Assembly (NCBI GenBank): GCA_024291935.2
Contig: CM044318.1
Span: 87,657,501-87,721,500 of the forward strand
Length of the DNA stretch: 64,000 bases
Source of the DNA: Okapia johnstoni
Lineage: Eukaryota; Chordata; Mammalia; Artiodactyla; Giraffidae
Reading direction: 5' to 3'
In this document: positions 35,051 through 45,814 of the stretch, one piece after another
Numbering within the stretch: the first letter of the stretch is position 1
Layout: the number at the start of each line of letters is the position of its first letter
Translations under genes and position numbers: made by a program
The notes under the pieces: model-generated
Databases searched by the model: none
What the model was told of the DNA's origin: nothing
Seen by the model: only the letters and a program-made list of their open reading frames with translations

Positions 35051-35289
35051 TGAAAGCGCGTGTCCGCACGGGGCTGGACGCAAAGGTGTGTGACAGCTTC
35101 CCCCCCAGGCTGTGGACCACGCAAGCATCTGCCAGCAAGTCTGGACCAGCTACGGGACCAGCCAAGTGCCGCCAGCAGAGGGAGGGGAAGAACCGCTGAG
35201 ACGCGAGAGCGCGGCGGGCATCCGCATGAGGACGCCCTCGAGGACGCCGTCCGAGGTCCCGTCCCGTCAGCTGCACACGTTGCGTCCAC

Positions 35290-35560
35290 AGTTTGGTGAA
35301 TGTCCGTTGTCCATCCATAGCGCTGTCAGCAGTCATTTGGCTAATGGCTGGGAGGAAGTCAAGCTTTAAATTATTTGACTGAACAAGAATATTGCCGTTA
35401 CAAGCTGACTCCACGTAAAAGCCACACAAATTGCTGTGTCTCATGGTTAAGGAAACGTAACGCTCTGCAGGAAGTAATAGCAGAGTGTGAGTAAGTCTGT
35501 GCACTATGCAGATCTCATGAGTATGAAATTCATTCTTCAGGTTAAGTAAGGCTTTCTGGA
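35290..35560. promoter_or_regulatory. Conserved-looking island 3
   Basis: Repeat-free AT-rich DNA including CTAATGGCTGGGAGG and AAGCTTTAAATTATTTGACTG. It stands out from GC-rich flanks. Enhancer role is inference. Confidence 0.35.
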
Positions 35561-35742
35561 CCTTGGGTGCAGCATTGCTCCAACTCAGCCAGATAGTGTT
35601 CACTCTGCAACACGTCTTCTCCCGACTTCAGGCGGGCGGACGCGGTCTTCCCGCGTGGAGTTGGCCAGCCCACTTGGTCATCATTTGCCCTGAAGCCGTG
35701 GTCTGCAGTGGGGGACCTGGCAGCCCTGTGGTGCCAGGAGGG

Positions 35743-35756
35743 GTCCCCATGGCAAC
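35743..35756 (+). promoter_or_regulatory. RFX X-box motif
   Basis: GTCCCCATGGCAAC fits the RFX consensus RYYNCCATRGYRAC at every position. It lies in GC-rich unique DNA of intron 4. Confidence 0.45.
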
Positions 35757-36464
35757 CGGCAGCTGCCGCCATCCCCACAGGCGGATCCCACCCGACTCCC
35801 GTGTGTCCACCCCCACCCCTGCCGCGTGTCAACCCCACCCCCACTCCCTCCCCCGCTGTGTGTCCACCCCACCCCCACCAGCCATGTGTCCCCAGGCGGC
35901 CCCCCCAGTGGTGCTCACGGTGTGCAGGGGGCTTGGTGAGGGGCCCCCTGCCTTCACCCAGATCCCTGATGGTGGCAGTGGCCTGTCTCTGCCCACCCCA
36001 CAGGCCCTTCCTGTACCCTCAGCCAGCTCTGCAGGCGGGAGCCAGGCATCGCTGGGCTGTTGGGCATGCGGGGCCTGAGCAGTGATCGGTCAGACGCAGA
36101 CAGGTGTGATGGAGCATGTGTCACCCGCGCCTGGAAACAGATGCAGCCCGGGAACGTCCTGGTGAACAACTGAAAGATTGTAAAGCTCTTAAGGACTTTC
36201 ATGCTTGTTAGCATTTTCTGACAGGAAATCAGTGAAGCGGTGGACGTCAAGTGGCCGTGTCAACTCGTGTTTACCTTGTTGTCCTCTGAATCGGCCTGAG
36301 TGGCGTGTTCCCCCCGCCCCCAGCCCCCAGCCCTGAGCTCACCAGCTCCCCCAGATGCTCCCGGAGACCTCTAGGAGCCCCCAGCCCGAGCGGACACCTC
36401 CTTCACTGCTGGCCACTGGCCAGGAGACGCTAGGAGCTGCAGGGACCTCGGGCTTCAGAGCCCG

Positions 36465-36541
36465 CTCCCATAGGAAGGCAGGCACAGGGCTCCCATAGGA
36501 AGGCAGGCATGGGGATCCCATAGGAAGGCAGGCATGGGATG
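36465..36541. repeat. 25-bp tandem triplication
   Basis: CCCATAGGAAGGCAGGCAYGGG repeats with starts of TAGGAAGGCA at 36471, 36496 and 36521. Confidence 0.95.
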
Positions 36542-37429
36542 CCATGAAGGCCACGCCCTGTGGTGCCTGTGGGTTTTAACTCAGCAGGCAGGGGACGTGG
36601 CCTTCACGCTCTGCATGTCGCGACATCCTTTCTGGATTTGTGTTTGTGGGACTCACCCATCCACATTATGCCACGTCCTGTGTGTCCCAGCGCCGTCGGC
36701 CAGAGGGGAGGGAATGGTATGGGCTCGCCCGGTACAGGGGTCCTGACGGGCCCTCCTCTGCAGCAGGCGTGAGGCTCTGAGGACCTGCAGATGGTGGTCA
36801 GAGCCCGCGGTCCTGGCCCCGCGGTGGACCGGGGGCTCTCCTTCTCCCCTGGGCCGCCTTTGGGAGAGAACCTTGGAAGACCGGCTGCACGGCTTACCCA
36901 TCTTTCAGGCGGAAGTGGTTACACTTCGCTCTTCATCTTGATATTAATGCTTGGTTGTCAACTTTTACTGCTGATCTGACGGACAGGGCCCAGGGCCGGC
37001 CGGCGTCCCCTTGAAGCAGCCCCCCGGGCTGGGGGCACTGCCCCCCGTGTGCGCACCACCCCCACCCCATAAGTGGCTCAAGTGGAAAAGGACCTGCACA
37101 GGAGACTCGGTCAGACGGGCTGAGTGTGCTGTGTGCCCGGTGCTCCAGGTCACGGATGGGCAAAGGTGATCTGTGTTTTGTTTGTTGAATTTTCTTTCTA
37201 TTAATCCCTCCCTCCCACCCACCCAGGAAAGCAACAGCTGGACACAGCTGTCCGAGCTGGGGCCAGACCAGCTGGGATTGGTCAAGGCCAAGGTTTCTGC
37301 GTCGGCCCCCGAGACCTGGGAACGCGTGATCTGATTGTGCTGTCGGAGCGCGGCGGCCCCGAGCACGCGGCAGACACCCCACTGTGACCCGGCGTGGCGG
37401 GGCTGCGGCCCCACTGGGCTCAGAGCCCC

Positions 37430-38220
37430 GCTATTCAATAAACGCAGGCCCTTTTTCCAACCATCGAAATCACCTAAGGGTTTTCAAAAGAGAGAGAACA
37501 AATCCAATCAAATCGTAACTGTTGTACCTCCTTCCAGAGTTAAGTGTATTTGCTGAACTGTGGGTCTGGAACAGGATCTCCTCCCGGTTTTCATCTATTA
37601 TCACAATAACTGAGTTTGTTGCTGGAATTAGATTTATCAAATTGCGTTATCCTCTTTAGAAATTGGGTAGGTAGCCTGGCGGGGCGCGGTGGAGTTAATC
37701 TGCTTTGCTGAAGCCCCCAGTGGCTCCGTGGCGGGCAGCCGCAGCTCAGACATCTTCCTGTCACCCCGGACACCATGTAATTTCTCCTCGATCCCTTGTG
37801 CAAATAATGACATTTGAATCGAGCATTAACAGGCTTAATTACTTTAAAATTGTCATTTTAATTTACACTGATATAGTATTGATCATACAAGCAGAGATTA
37901 AGCTGTTCAGTGGAGCGGATGATGGGGAATTAAGCAGTAAAGGGCCCTCCAGGGGCCGCGTGCTGCCCAGTGAGTGCGGAAGAGGGATGATGCTGGTCGG
38001 TAATGAACTGGCGGCATGCGGGGACATGAATCTCGGGCTCCGGGAAAAGTGGAAATAATGGGGTTTGGGCGGCATTTGCAGGTTATTCATTCGCTGCCAT
38101 GCACCAATTCTCCAGTGATTCATCCGCCTCACCAACATTTATTTATCCAGCAAATTCCGCGCTCTGACCTTTTGGCTGAGCGCATCGACCAGAAGTTGGA
38201 GCGGAGACTTTTCAGGTGTA
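37430..38220. promoter_or_regulatory. AT-rich conserved-looking island 4
   Basis: Nearly 800 bp of repeat-free AT-rich DNA with many homeodomain-type cores: GGAATTAGATTTATC, CATTAACAGGCTTAATTAC near 37824-37842, and CATTTTAATTTACAC. Sequence continues at similar composition to TTTATTTATCCAGC near 38140-38153. No ORF of note. It is a strong enhancer candidate by appearance only. Confidence 0.45.
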
Positions 38221-38539
38221 ACTTTTGTGTCTGTTGTGCTTTCGTATGTCTCGGTCCCAGCCCGCAGAGGCCTCAGGTTTTGGGGACGCTCTCGTGTCCA
38301 GGCCATGTGGTAGCTGACAGCGGGAGGCTGGGCCAGGTAGGTGTCGCTGGCGCCTTTTGGGTGAGAGTACCTGGGGTCTCGCACGTTTCCCGGGAAGTCG
38401 CAGCTTCGGGTTCATCTCCAAGTTCTCCTGCAGTCAGAGCGGCCCCCACCACCCGTCCAGGCGCTGCGGGGGGAGAGAATGTGTAAATGGAGCCAAGACC
38501 ACCCCTTCCAGGGGGAGCACGTGGAGAGACTCCTCCCGC

Positions 38540-38720
38540 CCATGGCGGAGCACTTCAAATAGCTTAACCTCGGACCGTTTCCCTCTGAGGAGATTACGTA
38601 ATAAAAACTCAGCGTGATTGATTTTATGGCTCAACGGGGAAAAATGGAATTCCCGGTCGCTGTCCTAATGGCTTATTGTAAGCAGCGACGGCAGGGTTAA
38701 TCAGAGCGTGATGGGGGCGG
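38540..38720. promoter_or_regulatory. Conserved-looking island 5
   Basis: GATTACGTAATAAAAACTC, GTGATTGATTTTATGGC (TGATTGAT, PBX type) and CTAATGGCTTATTG in about 180 repeat-free bases. GATTACGTAAT holds a PAR-bZIP/C/EBP-like TTACGTAA palindrome. Confidence 0.4.
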
Positions 38721-38937
38721 GGGGACAGATGCTGCTCCCAGAGCACGTGGGCTCGGATTGCACGGGGTGCGCGGGGGCCACGGCATCTCCCCTCAGGGTG
38801 ACCTCAAAGCTCGCTCTCCGGTTCGCTTACTCCTGCCGGGCTCGCGTGTCCTCACCCCTGCCCGGTGGCGCTCGCTGGGCTGAGCACGGTGCTTTCGGCA
38901 GAAACGGCCGCGCTGAGGCGTCACCAGCTCTGCTGCC

Positions 38938-39055
38938 TTCATTGGGCACCTGCTGTTTGCCAGGGTTGTTCTGAAAGCCCTTCCACGACCCCACTCTTTA
39001 CTTCTGGGGGCCTGGGGACAGAAAGGCCCAGAGACACTAGTGACCAGACCTGGTG
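38938..39055 (-). mobile_element. MIR SINE remnant
   Basis: TTGGGCACCTGCTGTTTGCCAGG, then a segment resembling GGACAGAAAGGCCCAGAGA, is the reverse complement of the MIR core and tail. Old and diverged. Confidence 0.6.
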
Positions 39056-39156
39056 GGCAGTCTGGAGGGTCACAGGAGTGGCCCCCCCGGCCCCAACCTG
39101 AAGCCCTCTGCGGCCCTGCAGGGGGATGACAAAGAGGGGACACACACGCGTGGTGT

Positions 39157-39333
39157 TCTTTTTGAAGAGTATTTAGTTCATTTGGCTGTGCCGGGTCCTG
39201 GTTGCACCACGCAGGATCTTTGGTCTGTGCTGGGGCGTGCGGGGTCCAGACCCCTGACCGCGGATGGAACCGGGCCCCTGCACTGGGAGCACGGAGTCTT
39301 AGCCACTTGACCACAGGAAAGTCACGTGTTCCG
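39157..39333 (-). mobile_element. CHR-type SINE (tRNA-Glu derived)
   Basis: The + strand begins with T-rich sequence (the reversed A tail), then GGTTGCACCACGCAGGATC, GACCGCGGATGGAACCGGGC (complement of the B box), CACTGGGAGCACGGAGTCTTAGCC and ACTTGACCACAGGAAAGTC. These are the reverse complement of a cetartiodactyl CHR SINE. Confidence 0.85.
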
Positions 39334-40249
39334 AACCCCGAGCTTTCAGACCTGCCGGAGTATCTGTCCAGAGGAGGACAGGCTAGCGACCCAGGTTCAT
39401 TCTCGACAGGACGCCACCAAGGACACTCCTGGGTCAGGTGGCCATGCTCCAGCCCGCCCGCTGGCTTCAGGAGTGGGGGGCGGCCTCTGGCGGGGGGCTG
39501 GGGGAGGGCTCCCCTGGCTGAGGTGGGACCTGTGTGCTGCACTTTGAGACATCACGGCGTGGGGGTGGCAGGCTTGCAGTGCTGAGGTCTTGTCCCTGAG
39601 GCCCCCAGCGCCTGTTCACATTCCACGGGTCTTCCCACGGCGGGGGGTGGGGTCTGCAGGCTGCACCCCACCCTCGTGGCTCCCTGAGCGGTCAGTGTTG
39701 CCTGTGTACAGGCGGCCCTCATGGCCCCCAGCAGGCTCTCCCACCCTCCCTGCAGTCTCTCCAGCACCTAAGCCCCCCGACCCTCCAGACCACCCAGCAA
39801 ACCCAGGCTCACAAACCTCCCCCTGAGAATCTCGTGGCCGAAGCGTGGAGCTGCCCCTCCCCGACCTGCCTGCAGACCCTGGCCCCCATGTCAGCCCCCC
39901 ACCGGCATTGCCCCCCCCCCCATGTCCAGACCCTTCCCTATGTGGTTCTGCCACTGGGCGCAGCTCTGACCAGTGGGCAGCAGGACACGTGGGCCCTGGT
40001 CACTGAGGAGAGGGCGCTCCTGGGCCGCGTGTGCCTGTCGCAGACTGCCCCGGGCCTCGGGCTCGTGACTGGGACTTGGCGTCCCCCCGGCCTCCCAGTA
40101 GGGACCACCAGAGCCCCCCGCCAGCGCCGCCGGCCTTCCCGGAACACAGGCCGCTGTTTCCTCTCTCCTGGAAGGACGCTCCTGCCCTCGTGTCCCCAAG
40201 GTCCTAGGAAAACACGGCTTCTCTTACTGTCCTCTCAAAGGACACGGAG
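39334..40249. other. GC-rich flank of the CpG island
   Basis: Unique-looking GC-rich DNA with CCCCC runs; no recognised element. Confidence 0.5.
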
Positions 40250-41400
40250 CTGAGTGTGGCCAGGGCCGCAGCGCCCGGGGGTGGGCAGCACCGCCTCCCC
40301 GAGCCTTGGTCAGTGGGCCCCACCAGTGTCGGGGTCGGGCGCCCCTGTGGTCTGGCCCGCGCGGGGGCCTGTCTGTCCTGTGGCCCCGCCCCGCCCCGTG
40401 ACGTGGGCGTGGGGTGCGTGGGCGCCCCGCGGGGGGCAGAGTCCGGCCGGCAGTCCGCTGACCCAGTTCCGCCCGGGGCCGGGGGTCAGACCCCGCGACC
40501 ACCTCCCCGAACCGGGAGAGCGGGCGCAGGAGGTGAGCCTCGGCTTCTGCTCCGGAACCGAGGTCTGCGGCCGCTGTGCCGCTAGGCCCCGAGCCCGGGG
40601 CGGCGTGTGGTCGGGTCGGGTCGGCCCGGGCGCGGGAGGCGGCAGGCGATGGGGGCTGGCGCGCCCTGGCTGCAGGGGCGCGCGGAGGGGCCCCTGGCGG
40701 AGCTCCGAGGGCGGGCGGGACCCAGCACCCCACCCGGGAGAGCCTCCGCGCGCTCGCCCGGTCTGGAGGCTGGAGACCTCGGAGCAGAAGACACGGAGCG
40801 CGGACGCGGGCGGCCGGCAGACAGCGGCCGGAGCGCCTGGAAGGATGCGGGGTGGGCGGAGGTGAGCGCCCGCCGTGCAGTCCGAGGGGGACGCCACTCT
40901 GAAGAGAAAACAGTGACACTTTCCCAACAGACAAGGGACACACGCACAAATTCAGGCAGATAAAAAAATCAGCGCCCAGACAGGTCACAGCAAAACTGAC
41001 CTGGACCAAGGGGCCCCTTGGAAAGCGGCCACGGGGAAGATGGGCCCCGAGAGGGGCAATGGTGACCGCGATGCTGAGGGCCATCCCCCGGCCGCGGGCA
41101 CACCCCGAGGAGAGGCCAGCGGAGAGGCCCGCGTGCAGGATGCAGGGCGAAACCAACGTTTTATGCAGGTGAAACGGGAAAGGAGCCGGCTGCAGCGGGA
41201 CGGCCCAAGGGGACACATCCTGAAGGACGTTCTCCTCGCGGGAAGGAGAGGCCGCCAGAAGGAAGCCGACACTGGGGGCGGGAAGGACGGGGCAGGGAGC
41301 GCAGGCCGGGGAGGGCGAGCGTGGCGGGCCCGGTGGCAGAGGGACGGCCTGCGATGTAGACGGAGGCGCGAGACCCTCCCGCAGTAGGGGATGGTGGTGC
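40250..41400. promoter_or_regulatory. Intragenic CpG island in intron 4
   Basis: CpG is frequent (for example GTCGGGTCGGGTCGGCCCGG near 40610-40629, and GGCGCGCCC) whereas flanks are CpG-poor. Length is about 1.1 kb. Open frames exist on both strands (minus 40224-41216, plus 40254-40865) but resemble no known protein and are expected in such GC. It could be an alternative INPP5A promoter, a non-coding RNA promoter or a methylation-sensitive element. No TATA or start-site evidence. Confidence 0.6.
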
Positions 41401-41499
41401 CCCCAGACTGCCAGGGTGAGGAGCGCTGAGGGGCTGGGCCGTGAGCCGTGCCCTCTGCAGGTGCTGCTGTCTTGGCATCTCTGTGGAATGGGGACCGCG

Positions 41500-41990
41500 T
41501 TAGGTTATTTGAAGCAGAAGTAGATGGCAGTTCTCAGTGGAAGTGAAGTTTGAGAATCGGTTAAACCTTCCTTGTCGGGTTTACTGCGCAGGCGTCTCCA
41601 CAGAGGATGCGTCTGGTAAACGTCGCCTGCTGCTCGTGGCCCTTGACACGCATTTTCCTCTATCCGTCCTCTCTCTGTGATGCGGGTAGCCTGTTTCTCC
41701 AGAACACTCATTAAGAATGAAATTGTAATTGAAAAGCTAATGATTTGCAGAAGACAAAGATGAAGTCAGAGCTGCTTTAATTACGATGCAAACTCTCTGC
41801 GTAATTTAATTGCCATAAAAGTTAATCGATTTGCTTTGCTGATCGTTTAGACAAGGGGAATACAACAACGAATCTCATAAACAAGACTGGTCATTTTAAG
41901 TCTGATGTTTTTCTTTGCTTATTATCAAAGCTTTCCGTTTGCAAAGTATTACTGAAAAGAGCATTCATTCATACTGCAGAGGACTCTCAT
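41500..41990. promoter_or_regulatory. AT-rich conserved-looking island 6 (homeodomain/POU motifs)
   Basis: A dense cluster at 41715-41960: GTAATTGAAAAGCTAATGA, CTTTAATTACGATGCAAAC (TAATTA next to octamer-like ATGCAAAC), GCGTAATTTAATTGCC and GTTAATCGATTTGC. No repeat family, no ORF. This is the most motif-dense island of the window and begins about 100 bp after the CpG island. Confidence 0.5.
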
Positions 41991-43289
41991 CTTGAGAGGG
42001 AGCCGCTTCTGTGACGCGGGGTTGAAGGTGGTCTGGGGGTGCTTGCTGAGGGGCTCCCAGTCTGTAGTGTCCCGTCGCCTGGAGGGAATTCTGTCTTGTG
42101 GGCAGGTTTACTTTCCCACCCGCTGTCGGGCGGGGGCCCCTGGAACCTGTTAAGTCAGGCGGAGTCAGGAGCCTTTCCCTTCTGAAAAGGAAGGTCCAAG
42201 ATACTGTGCTGAGCAAAGTGACTGATTCTGCGGCGGGCGGGCTCGGGCCGTGGGCGGGACAGCTGAGGTGTTTCCCGTGTGCCGCGTGGGTCTGGGGCAC
42301 TGCTCCCGAGTCCCCGGCCTGGGCCACGGGCCACGAGGAGCCCCTCGTGTCGGAACTCCCGGTACGTCACCCCTGCCTCCCAGCTGGGCCCAGGGTTAGC
42401 GCCCCTTCCCAAGCCCTCAGTGTCCTGGCAGGCCAGGCCCTGTGGCCCTGCGCCCTGGAGACTCGGCTCCAGGACACCTCCTGCCCTGCCCTGCCCTCTT
42501 CCCCACCATGCCTGACCACTGCTCACCCCTGCGTGTCCCTGAGGACCGCCCGTCACCCCTGCCTGCCCCCCGCCCCCTGGGCCCTCACCGACCCCTGCCC
42601 TTCGCCCCGGCTCTGGTTCTCCCGGGAGTGCGGCACCTGTGGTAAGGACTCTGCACATGGCGACCACTGCGTCTGCATCTGGGCCAGACCTCTGTCCTGG
42701 ACTCCAGGCCTGCCGCCCCCTTGAGGCTTCGTCTTGGGGCCAGTTCAGCCTCAGCTCTTCCGAAGCTGGACGCCTGTCCTCTGAGCCGTCCCCGTCTCAG
42801 GCCATGGCGGCGTCCACTTCCAGCTGCCGGCAGGAGCCCTGGGCCCATGCCCCAGGCCCCGTCTGCTCTCAGGACGTCCGGGGACGGTGCCCCTGCTCAG
42901 AAGCTGGCCTTCGGTCCAAAGTCCTGGTCACCGTCCCAGGCCTCACCCCGCCCGCAGGCTCTCAGGCCGGACTCCCCCCTGCCCGAGGTCGCCCCAGTGG
43001 TTTGCAGGGCGGACGCCCTGGCAGGGCCATCCTGGCCCGAGGGGGCCTTGCCCAGGCGGGTTGGGACCAGTGTCCCTGAAGTTTGGGGACCTGGTGACAT
43101 GCCCTCTCTGTAGCCCGTGTCTGCAGGGCCTGGTGACACGTCGGCCTCCTCGCCACAGTGATCAGACATGTCAACGGTGCGTTAACCTCGAGGGGCCTGC
43201 CAGGGGCAGCGGATGCTGAGTGGCTGTCGCCCCTTCTGGGCAGCCTGAGTGGGGACAGTGGGGCCGGGCTGTGACAGGGTTCAGCGCAC
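41991..43289. other. Intron 4 GC-rich segment
   Basis: Unique-looking GC-rich sequence; open frames in several phases without recognised protein or splice context. Confidence 0.5.
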
Positions 43290-43430
43290 GGTGCATGCTT
43301 TATAAAATGCTTTTTAATTCAGCAGCAGAATATCATTAGCTTTTTACGTAGATGAATACAATGGACAGCCAATTTGATTAACTTCTGATGCTGGCCATCG
43401 GTCTGGAGCCAAAATGAAATCACACGCGTC
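43290..43430. promoter_or_regulatory. Conserved-looking island 7 (SOX motif)
   Basis: TTTATAAAATGC, TTTTTAATTCAGC, CATTAGC and GAATACAATGGACAGCC, where ACAATGG is a SOX-type site, followed by TTTGATTAAC. Repeat-free. Confidence 0.4.
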
Positions 43431-43654
43431 CCTGGCGCAGGCGGGCCGCGGGGAGCAGGGCGTGGAGGTCAGCGGGGGCCCGGCCATCACTCCAGGTGCA
43501 GCCTAGGGGCTGACCTGGAAAGTCGGTACTTTGTGAACAAGTCAGTTCTCATTTGCAAGGGTGACAGACCAGCTCTGCGGGGCCGGGCACTGTGACAGTA
43601 ACACCTGAGTGCGGCCCTTCCTGCAGGCCGCCCTCTGGTGATGCGGGCCAGCGT

Positions 43655-43850
43655 GGACAGTCAAGCCGCCGCATCCAATTAGGCTGGCCATCCGCGAGTT
43701 TATTATGCCGGAGAAGATCAATGAAGCTCTGCATTGATTGAAGCAGAAGCCTTGTTTCATTTATTATTGTTTATAATCTAATGACTGTTGCAGTAACTTT
43801 GCTTTGATTTATTACTCAATCTATTAAATTGTTTTAAAACCAGGAGTCTG
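43655..43850. promoter_or_regulatory. Conserved-looking island 8 (SOX/forkhead motifs)
   Basis: CCAATTAGGC, TTTATTATGCC, GATCAATGAAGC and TTATTATTGTTTATAATC (overlapping SOX ATTGTT and forkhead TGTTTAT) in about 190 repeat-free AT-rich bases between GC-rich flanks. Confidence 0.4.
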
Positions 43851-44049
43851 TGGGCTTCCCCTTGTGAGAGGAGGGTTGTTCCCCTTGTGGGTGGAGGCGT
43901 GTGACTCCGTGCTGTCGAGCTTGGCTTCTCGGAGGCGCTGTGAGGCCGGGGTTGGCTTGTCCTCTGAGACATGCGGCATGTCGGCTCCGAGCCGTGGACC
44001 CGTCTCCTGGGGAGGTGGGGGATACGCCTCTGTGTCTCACTCTGTCCAG

Positions 44050-44400
44050 TGATTCTTGCCACATGCCAGGCCTTGTGCTGGGGACTCAGAGGTGACCAGG
44101 CCCCCTCAGGGAACTCCCTCCCCTCCTGGTAGAGAAGGAAATAAACACACAGCCAGAGCGGGCAGCACTGCAGGAGGGAGGGGGTGCTGTGTGGGGGCTG
44201 CAGTCCGGGAGGGCTGCTCCGAGGAGGCAGCGTTTCCATGGGAACGTGCAGCATTAGGGCTCACAGGAGAGGAAGGTGGCAAAACAGGAATGCCCGTGGT
44301 GGCAGAGCTTGGCCATCCTCGGGCCAGAGGCCAGCATGGCCAGGGTTCTGTGGGCCGGGTGGCTGACCAGAAAGAGGGGAACGGGGCCAGGCTTCTGGTG
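44050..44400 (+). repeat. Ancient interspersed repeat containing inverted-repeat arm 1
   Basis: CATGCCAGGCCTTGTGCTGGGGAC followed by AATAAACACACAGCC and later GGTGGCAGAGCTTGGCC resembles an old mammalian repeat of the L2/MIR age class. The part 44211-44393 matches the reverse complement of 45617-45798 at about four-fifths identity by eye. RFX X-box GTTTCCATGGGAAC is at 44232-44245. Confidence 0.65.
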
Positions 44401-45279
44401 GCCCCACAGCAGACGGGGAGCACGTAGGGGCAGGAGTGCGGGGACCGCAGCAGCGCGGGAGGCGGGGCCACCCCGGGGCCGGGACGGAGGGTCAGCAGTG
44501 CCCTGAGTGGAGGTCACGTGGGGAGGGGCCATTTGGGGAGGGCGTAGTAGTGGGCACACCCCATCCAGGGAGGACCAGGGTTCCACCGGGAGAGGGGGGC
44601 GATGCCGCAGGGCCCCGAATCCGGGAGGCCAGCACCCGTGGGATGCGCGAGGGAACTGCGTGTCCCACGCCCAAGGCTGACCCCCAGGGGGCACCATGTT
44701 GGAGCTGGTGGCTGGGAGATGGAGCCAGTGCGGCTGCCCATGGAGTCAGACTGGGGCTCCCAGAGGGGCTGAGAGTGGCGTCCTGCGGGGACAGGCGTCC
44801 ACCCTGCAGGGAAGCCGAGGCTCCCAGGGAGTCTCCCTCTGACTCCCTCTGCAGGGAAGCCGAAGGTCCCGGGGAGTCTCTCTCTGACTACCTCTGCAGG
44901 GAAGCTGAGGGTCCTGGGAAGTCTCGCTCTGACTCACAGGTGGGCCATCACAGACTCAGCTCAGTGGAGTCACCAGGTGGTGGGGACAAGGACCAGGCGG
45001 GGAGCAGGCGCCCTGGACTCAGTCCAGCTGCCTGAACCCAGCGAGTGTGAGCACGTGCGTCGTGATCAAGCCAGCCTGGGGCCAGGAGTGCAAGGCTGGC
45101 CTGACATTTTGAACCCTCTTAGAGCAATTCTCCACTTTAACCACCTATAAACCAGACCTGAGTGTGGTTCAAGACATGCCGCGTTACGGGAAGGAAGACC
45201 GTGAAGATGCCTGCTGCCCCCAGGGCAGCCTGTGTGTGGTCTTCACCCCAGCAGGATGTCTGGGTCAAATTTGGCAGCT
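44401..45279. other. Loop of the inverted repeat
   Basis: GC-rich sequence holding a 45-bp triplication (44807-44939); otherwise nothing recognised. Confidence 0.5.
44807..44939. repeat. 45-bp tandem triplication
   Basis: CAGGGAAGCCGAGG, then CCCRGGGAGTCTCYCTCTGACT starts at 44807, 44852 and 44897. The period of 45 is a multiple of three, so the frame stays open (REAEGPGESLSD-like), but there is no exon evidence. Confidence 0.97.
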
Positions 45280-45540
45280 GTTGGGGAGTTTCACTTGGAA
45301 GCACAGAGGGCCAAAAGTAATGAATGCACTTGTGAAGAAAACCAAAATGGGACATTTAGCTATGCTACTGAATATGAAGACTTATTATAAAGCAAAACTA
45401 GGAAAAGGTGCTATGAGAACTAGACTGATGGGAGGAGTTGAGAGCCCAGGGAGGAGACCCCTGGATAGACGGAAGGGTGGCCGTCACGTGAATGATGCAG
45501 AACCACACGGATGGAATGATGGAATCCGCATGGATGAAGT
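45280..45540 (+). mobile_element. L1 LINE ORF2 fragment (first part)
   Basis: GAAGACTTATTATAAAGCAAAAC and GAGAGCCCAGGGAGGAGACCCC correspond to the L1 ORF2 C-terminal region. Sequence continuing the same L1 appears after 45810, so the block between appears inserted. Confidence 0.65.
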
Positions 45541-45616
45541 AGCACTGGGCGCCTGGGCCCTGCCCACAGGCATGTCCCCGGTGTTGGGAAAAGCAGCCTT
45601 ACGCGTCTTCCCTCTC

Positions 45617-45798
45617 AGCCCGGCCCTGCCCCCTCTCTCCGGCCACCCCCTCACCACAGCCTCTCTGGCCGCGCTGGCCTCCAGCCTGAGGACGGCCATG
45701 CTCTGCCATCACGGGCATTACCTGCTTTGCCAGCCTCTTCTCACGTGAACCTGGATGCTGCCGGTTTCCATGGGAACGCTGCCTCCTCTGAGCAGCCC
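45617..45798 (-). repeat. Inverted-repeat arm 2 with X-box
   Basis: The reverse complement of 44211-44393, about 182 bp, aligned end to end with few gaps. It carries the same palindromic X-box GTTTCCATGGGAAC at 45764-45777. It lies between two pieces of an L1, which suggests it arrived after that L1. Confidence 0.8.
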
Positions 45799-45814
45799 GG
45801 GTATCAGAGAGCAT

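Larger units (their letters stand above)
35561..37429. other. Intron 4 GC-rich segment
   Basis: A degenerate GTGTCCACCCCACCCCCAC-type repeat at about 35800-35890 and a 25-bp triplication at 36465-36541. Otherwise unique-looking sequence without recognised genes. Confidence 0.5.

Noticed and set aside
40224..41216. 330-codon minus-strand frame over the CpG island
   Set aside because: Long frames are expected on both strands of CpG-rich DNA. The peptide is Pro/Arg/Ala-rich, with no recognised domain.
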